Part shown: in pieces, positions 61,012-64,000 of the stretch | Layout: each line of letters starts with the position of its first letter | Numbering within the stretch: position 1 is the stretch's first letter | Source: Achromobacter denitrificans NBRC 15125 | Lineage (GTDB): Bacteria > Pseudomonadota > Gammaproteobacteria > Burkholderiales > Burkholderiaceae_B | Reading direction: 5' to 3' | DNA: 64,000 bases | Assembly (NCBI RefSeq): GCF_001571365.1 | Contig: NZ_BCTQ01000010.1 | Coordinates: 62,001 to 126,000, forward strand | Program-made: the position numbers and the translations under genes | The notes under the pieces: model-generated | What the model saw: the letters and a program-made list of their open reading frames with translations, nothing else | The model's database searches: none | What the model was told of the DNA's origin: nothing

Positions 61012-61926
61012 GTGCACGGCATCGCCTTGAAGTATTTTCTGGAAGTTGCCCAGGCGGGCAGCCTGAGCGGCGCCTCCGAGCGCCTGCATGTCGCGGTGTC
61101 GGCCATCAGCCGGCAGATCGCCAAGCTGGAGGAAGAGGCCGGCGCGCCGCTGTTCGAGCGCGCGGCGCGCGGCATGGTTCTGAGCGAGGCGGGCCAGCTG
61201 CTGCTGGCGCATGCCCGGCGCACCATGCTGGAAGCCGACTCGGTGCTCCAGGAGATCGCGGCGATCAAGGGCACGGCGCGCAACGAGATCCGGGTGGCCT
61301 CGGTCGAAGGCGTGGCGCGGATTTTCCTGCCCTCGGTGATGGCGCGCTTTCGCCGCGACTGGCCGAACATCCGTTTCGACCTGCACGTCGGTTCGCCGGC
61401 CGAGGTGAGCCGCCGGGTGTCGGAAGGCAGCGTGGAGCTGGGCATGGCCTTCATCGCCGAACGCATCGGCGGCGTCAGCGCGCGCTATTCGCGCCGCGCG
61501 CCGGTGCATGCCGTGATGGCGGCCGACCATCCCCTGGCCGGCCGCAGCAGCGTCAGCCTGCAGGACCTCAGCCAGTATCCGCTGGCGCTTACCGGGCCGG
61601 GCACCACGACGCGGCAACTGTTCGAAATGGGCTGCGCCCTGGAATCGGTGCAGCTGGAGCCGGCGCTGACCTGCAACGACTCCTCGCCCCTGCACGGTTT
61701 CGTGTTCGGCTCGGACGCCATCATGCTCAGCGGCTACATCTCGGTGGCCTGGAGCTTGCGGCGCGACGAGCTGATCGCGGTGCCGATCTCCAATGCCGAG
61801 CTGCAGTCGCGCACCCTGCAGATCCAGGTCATGCCGGGCCGGGTGCTGCCGCCGGCGGCGGAAGCCTTCGTCGACATGCTGTCGCGCGAGCTGGACCACG
61901 CGCTGCAGGGCGCGGCGACGGCGTAG
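61012..61926 (+). CDS. LysR-family regulator of the ABC-hydrolase cluster
   Basis: A regulator of 304 residues with helix-turn-helix at about 17-38 (LSGASERLHVAVSAISRQIA) and an effector domain from about 90 (EIRVASVEGVARIFLPSVM). The opening MHGIALKYFLEVAQAGSLSGA is typical of one LysR branch. It uses a GTG start after AAGGG. It sits between the two paralogous receptor genes, divergent from the operon with the transporter and convergent with the second receptor. A dyad operator precedes it. The inducer is probably the transported compound or a breakdown product (inference). Confidence 0.88.
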   Translation: MHGIALKYFLEVAQAGSLSGASERLHVAVSAISRQIAKLEEEAGAPLFERAARGMVLSEAGQLLLAHARRTMLEADSVLQEIAAIKGTARNEIRVASVEGVARIFLPSVMARFRRDWPNIRFDLHVGSPAEVSRRVSEGSVELGMAFIAERIGGVSARYSRRAPVHAVMAADHPLAGRSSVSLQDLSQYPLALTGPGTTTRQLFEMGCALESVQLEPALTCNDSSPLHGFVFGSDAIMLSGYISVAWSLRRDELIAVPISNAELQSRTLQIQVMPGRVLPPAAEAFVDMLSRELDHALQGAATA

Positions 61927-61941
61927 GCCGGGGCCTGGGGG

Positions 61942-61973
61942 AAAAAAAACGGCTGCGCGAGGCAGCCGTTTTT
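61942..61973. terminator. Bidirectional rho-independent terminator
   Basis: Stem AACGGCTGC / GCAGCCGTT with a 5-nt loop. On the plus strand TTTTT follows (for the LysR gene); on the minus strand eight T's follow (for the second receptor gene). It lies in the 64 bp gap between the two convergent genes. Confidence 0.92.
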
Positions 61974-61990
61974 CGTTCAGGCGGACCTGA

Positions 61991-63604
61991 TTACTTGGCG
62001 TCGGGCGTGACCGAGGTGGCCAGCGTGTACTGGTCGCGGCGGCCTTCGTACGTGATGCCCTTGCGGAAGGCCCAGATGCTGCTTTCGAAGTGCAGCGGGA
62101 TCAGCGGCACGTTGTCCAGCGCGATCTGGGTGGATTCCTGCAGCAGCTTCTCGCGCTTGGGCGCGTCCACCGTCACGATGGCCTGCTTGTAGACCTTGTC
62201 GAAATCGGCATTGCTGAAGCCGCCGTAGTTGCTGGTGCCCAGGCTGTTGGGCGAATCCAGGGACGCGACCCACAGCTGGAACAGCGCCGAGGCTTCACCC
62301 GTTTCCGCCGGCCAGCCGCCCATCGAGAAGCTGAACTCGCGCTTGGCGCGCTTGGGGAAGTAGATGGAGGCCGTCATGGCGTCCACGTTGGTCTTGATGC
62401 CGACGCGGGCCAGGTACTGGGCCACGGCCTGGGCCACCTGGCCGTCGTTGACGTAGCGGTCGTTGGTGGACGACAGCGTCAGTTCGAAGCCGTTCGGGTA
62501 GCCGGCTTCGGCCAGCAGCTTCTTGGCGCCTTCGGGGTCGTACTTGATTTCCGGAGCCGTGGGCAGCGCGCCGAACATGCCGTCGGGCATGTACTGGTAG
62601 GCCGGGGTGGCCATGCCGTCCATGATGCGCGAGGTGATGGCCTTGCGGTCGATCGCCATGGAGATCGCCTTGCGCACGCGGAGGTCTTGCAGCGGGTTCT
62701 TGCCGTCGGTGCTCTTGACGAACGGGCTCGGGTTGCGGCCGACGTCAGGCTGGAAGAACACCAGGCGGGTGGACGGAGTGGCCACGAAGCCGAACTTCGG
62801 GTTGTCCTTCAGGCGGGGCAGGTCGCGCGCGGCCGGGTTTTCGATCATGTCGAAGTCGCCGGACAGCAGGCCGGTCAGGCGCGGGCCGGCGGACGGCACC
62901 GGCACGAACTTGACTTCCTTCCAGTACGGCTTGGGACCCCAGTAGTTCTCGTTGCGCACGAGTTCGATGCCGGTGCCCTTGACGTAGGATTTCAGGGTGT
63001 ACGGGCCGGTGCCGATGGCGTCCTTGCCGTTGTTGAAGTCGGCGACGGTGGGCCAGGCGCCCGTGACGCCGCAACCCTTCTTGGGGTCGAACGTCAGCTT
63101 GCCGTGCTCGACGATGCCGTTCCAGACGATGGGCAACGAGCGCGCCAGTTCGGCGGGCATCAGCGGGAAGGGCTCGGCGGTCTTGATGATGACGGTGTGC
63201 GCGTCCGGCGTCTGCACGTCGGTGATGCGCTTGGTCATGTCCATGTAGGACTGCGACACGTTGGTTTCGTTGTTCAGCGTGCGGCAGACCGTGAACAGCA
63301 CGTCTTCCGACGTGAACGGCTTGCCGTTGGAGAACTTCACGTCGTCGCGCAGCTTGAATTCCCAGGTCGTGTCGTCCAGCGTCTTCCAGGACGTGGCCAG
63401 CGCGGGAATCAGCTTCATATCGGCGCTGCGGCCCACCAGGGAGCTGTAGACATGAGCGGAGAACGCGTCGTTCTGCGTCATCTTGTGATAGTGGGGGTCG
63501 GCCGAGGTGGGTTCGGCGGACAGACCGATCTTCAGCGTTTGGGCCTGGGCGGCGGCCAAGGGAATGGCGGCGGCCGCGAGGACCAGCGTGGTGCGCAACT
63601 TCAT
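61991..63604 (-). CDS. Peptide-type ABC importer, periplasmic solute-binding protein (second paralogue)
   Basis: A receptor of 537 residues with signal peptide ending in AQA near residue 22. It is clearly a paralogue of the protein at 58081: blocks such as GTGPYTLKSYVKGTGIE, TVADFNNGK/R and PLHFESSIWAFRKG are shared, and the two cysteines are at matching places. It has its own terminator and upstream region, so it can be expressed apart from the transporter operon. No separate permease is next to it; it probably feeds the same transporter with a related ligand (inference). The start follows GGAG. Confidence 0.93.
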   Translation of the reverse strand: MKLRTTLVLAAAAIPLAAAQAQTLKIGLSAEPTSADPHYHKMTQNDAFSAHVYSSLVGRSADMKLIPALATSWKTLDDTTWEFKLRDDVKFSNGKPFTSEDVLFTVCRTLNNETNVSQSYMDMTKRITDVQTPDAHTVIIKTAEPFPLMPAELARSLPIVWNGIVEHGKLTFDPKKGCGVTGAWPTVADFNNGKDAIGTGPYTLKSYVKGTGIELVRNENYWGPKPYWKEVKFVPVPSAGPRLTGLLSGDFDMIENPAARDLPRLKDNPKFGFVATPSTRLVFFQPDVGRNPSPFVKSTDGKNPLQDLRVRKAISMAIDRKAITSRIMDGMATPAYQYMPDGMFGALPTAPEIKYDPEGAKKLLAEAGYPNGFELTLSSTNDRYVNDGQVAQAVAQYLARVGIKTNVDAMTASIYFPKRAKREFSFSMGGWPAETGEASALFQLWVASLDSPNSLGTSNYGGFSNADFDKVYKQAIVTVDAPKREKLLQESTQIALDNVPLIPLHFESSIWAFRKGITYEGRRDQYTLATSVTPDAK

Positions 63605-64000
63605 GGGTGACAACTCCGGATGGGGAACGAACCGGATCGTGCTTGCGCGTGAACCGCCTGCGCCAGCCGGATGGGCGGGGCCGCTCGGAAGGGGCACAGG
63701 GAAGGTTTGGCGCCAGGCACGACGGCAAGGGGCCGATTATCGGTAGGGGCTTCGCGCGCTGTCAATGCGCAACGGCGAATGGGGCGCTAGGGAAAACGCC
63801 GAGAAGAGGGGGCAGAGGGCGTCGCGGGGGCCCCGGGTGAGGGGGCCGGCGCGGCGCGATGGCGTTCCGGTGAGGGTCGGGACGCCGGACGCCGCCGCAA
63901 GGGGCGCCGGAAACCGGCGGGCCTTGCGGCGGCGGCGCGCCAGGCGAATCGCGGGAGATCGGTCGCGATTCAGCCCGGCGCTGCGGGACTTACCACTGCG
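63605..64000. other. Right-hand end without a supported gene (396 bp)
   Basis: Up to about 63750 this is the upstream region of the second receptor gene. Beyond that the sequence is very GC-rich. It holds a long imperfect hairpin whose arms are CCGCCGCAAGG (63892-63902) and CCTTGCGGCGG (63922-63932). An Arg-rich open frame on the plus strand and a short minus-strand frame run off the edge, but neither looks like protein. Confidence 0.4.

Noticed and set aside
63870-64000. Gene starting at the right edge (plus-strand GTG frame)
   Set aside because: Arg/Gly-rich translation, no ribosome site, overlaps a long hairpin; no support without the adjoining sequence.

Overview
The window reads as chromosomal DNA of a high-GC betaproteobacterium of the family Alcaligenaceae (Bordetella/Achromobacter type). 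Three things point there: the gene order rpe-gph-trpE-trpG-trpD-trpC, three Bug-type tripartite-tricarboxylate solute receptors each beside a LysR regulator or catabolic genes, and an atpIBEFHAGDC operon followed by hemE and priA. This is inference from content and order; no database was searched. I see no rRNA, tRNA, insertion sequence, prophage or CRISPR array.

Layout. 1-5,650: a cut-off Tat-type transglutaminase-like gene, selD, a LysR/DUF2917 divergent pair, a chromene-carboxylate isomerase-like gene, and a DUF779 + aldehyde dehydrogenase pair. 5,650-7,752: an AcoR-type sigma-54 activator divergent from the dehydrogenase, with a near-perfect -24/-12 promoter and an upstream inverted repeat between them. 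7,763-13,458: the rpe-gph-trpEGDC operon (minus strand), with a Trp-rich leader peptide and attenuator hairpin between gph and trpE. 13,573-20,950: housekeeping genes (apaG, mltA, a UbiH-type hydroxylase, dsbC, a 2-hydroxyacid dehydrogenase, ttcA, folB, a thioredoxin-reductase-like flavoprotein). 21,084-29,066: aromatic/organic acid catabolism and uptake (three Bug receptors, pcaI, pcaJ, pcaD, a maleate-isomerase-like enzyme, two LysR regulators). 29,091-33,540: an M61 peptidase, an enoyl-CoA hydratase and a DUF1254 protein. 33,698-41,319: the complete ATP synthase operon from promoter to terminator. 41,430-49,946: a Fis-like regulator, hemE, priA, rep, a class II glutamine amidotransferase and an unknown protein. 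49,972-63,604: a Mycobacterium-type dapD, then a long minus-strand run encoding a passenger-less autotransporter barrel, an M20 peptidase, an alpha/beta hydrolase, a complete Dpp/Opp-type ABC importer, an aspartoacylase-like M14 enzyme, a LysR regulator (plus strand) and a second paralogous solute-binding protein.

How the parts may work together. The trp operon looks controlled by ribosome-mediated attenuation. The aldehyde dehydrogenase looks controlled by the neighbouring sigma-54 activator. The pca genes would carry 3-oxoadipate enol-lactone to 3-oxoadipyl-CoA, with the Bug receptors capturing acids in the periplasm. The 51-63.6 kb block looks like one uptake-and-hydrolysis system for a peptide-like or N-acyl-amino-acid-like compound: two receptors, one transporter, three hydrolases and a LysR regulator with a clean dyad operator. 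It is the best candidate here for an undescribed system; its substrate cannot be read from the sequence.

Non-coding structure of note: a REP-like repeat family (18.4 kb and 38.4 kb), paired hairpins in front of atpE, an AT-rich hemE-priA gap with a consensus DnaA box, and a run of nine G's just upstream of the autotransporter gene.
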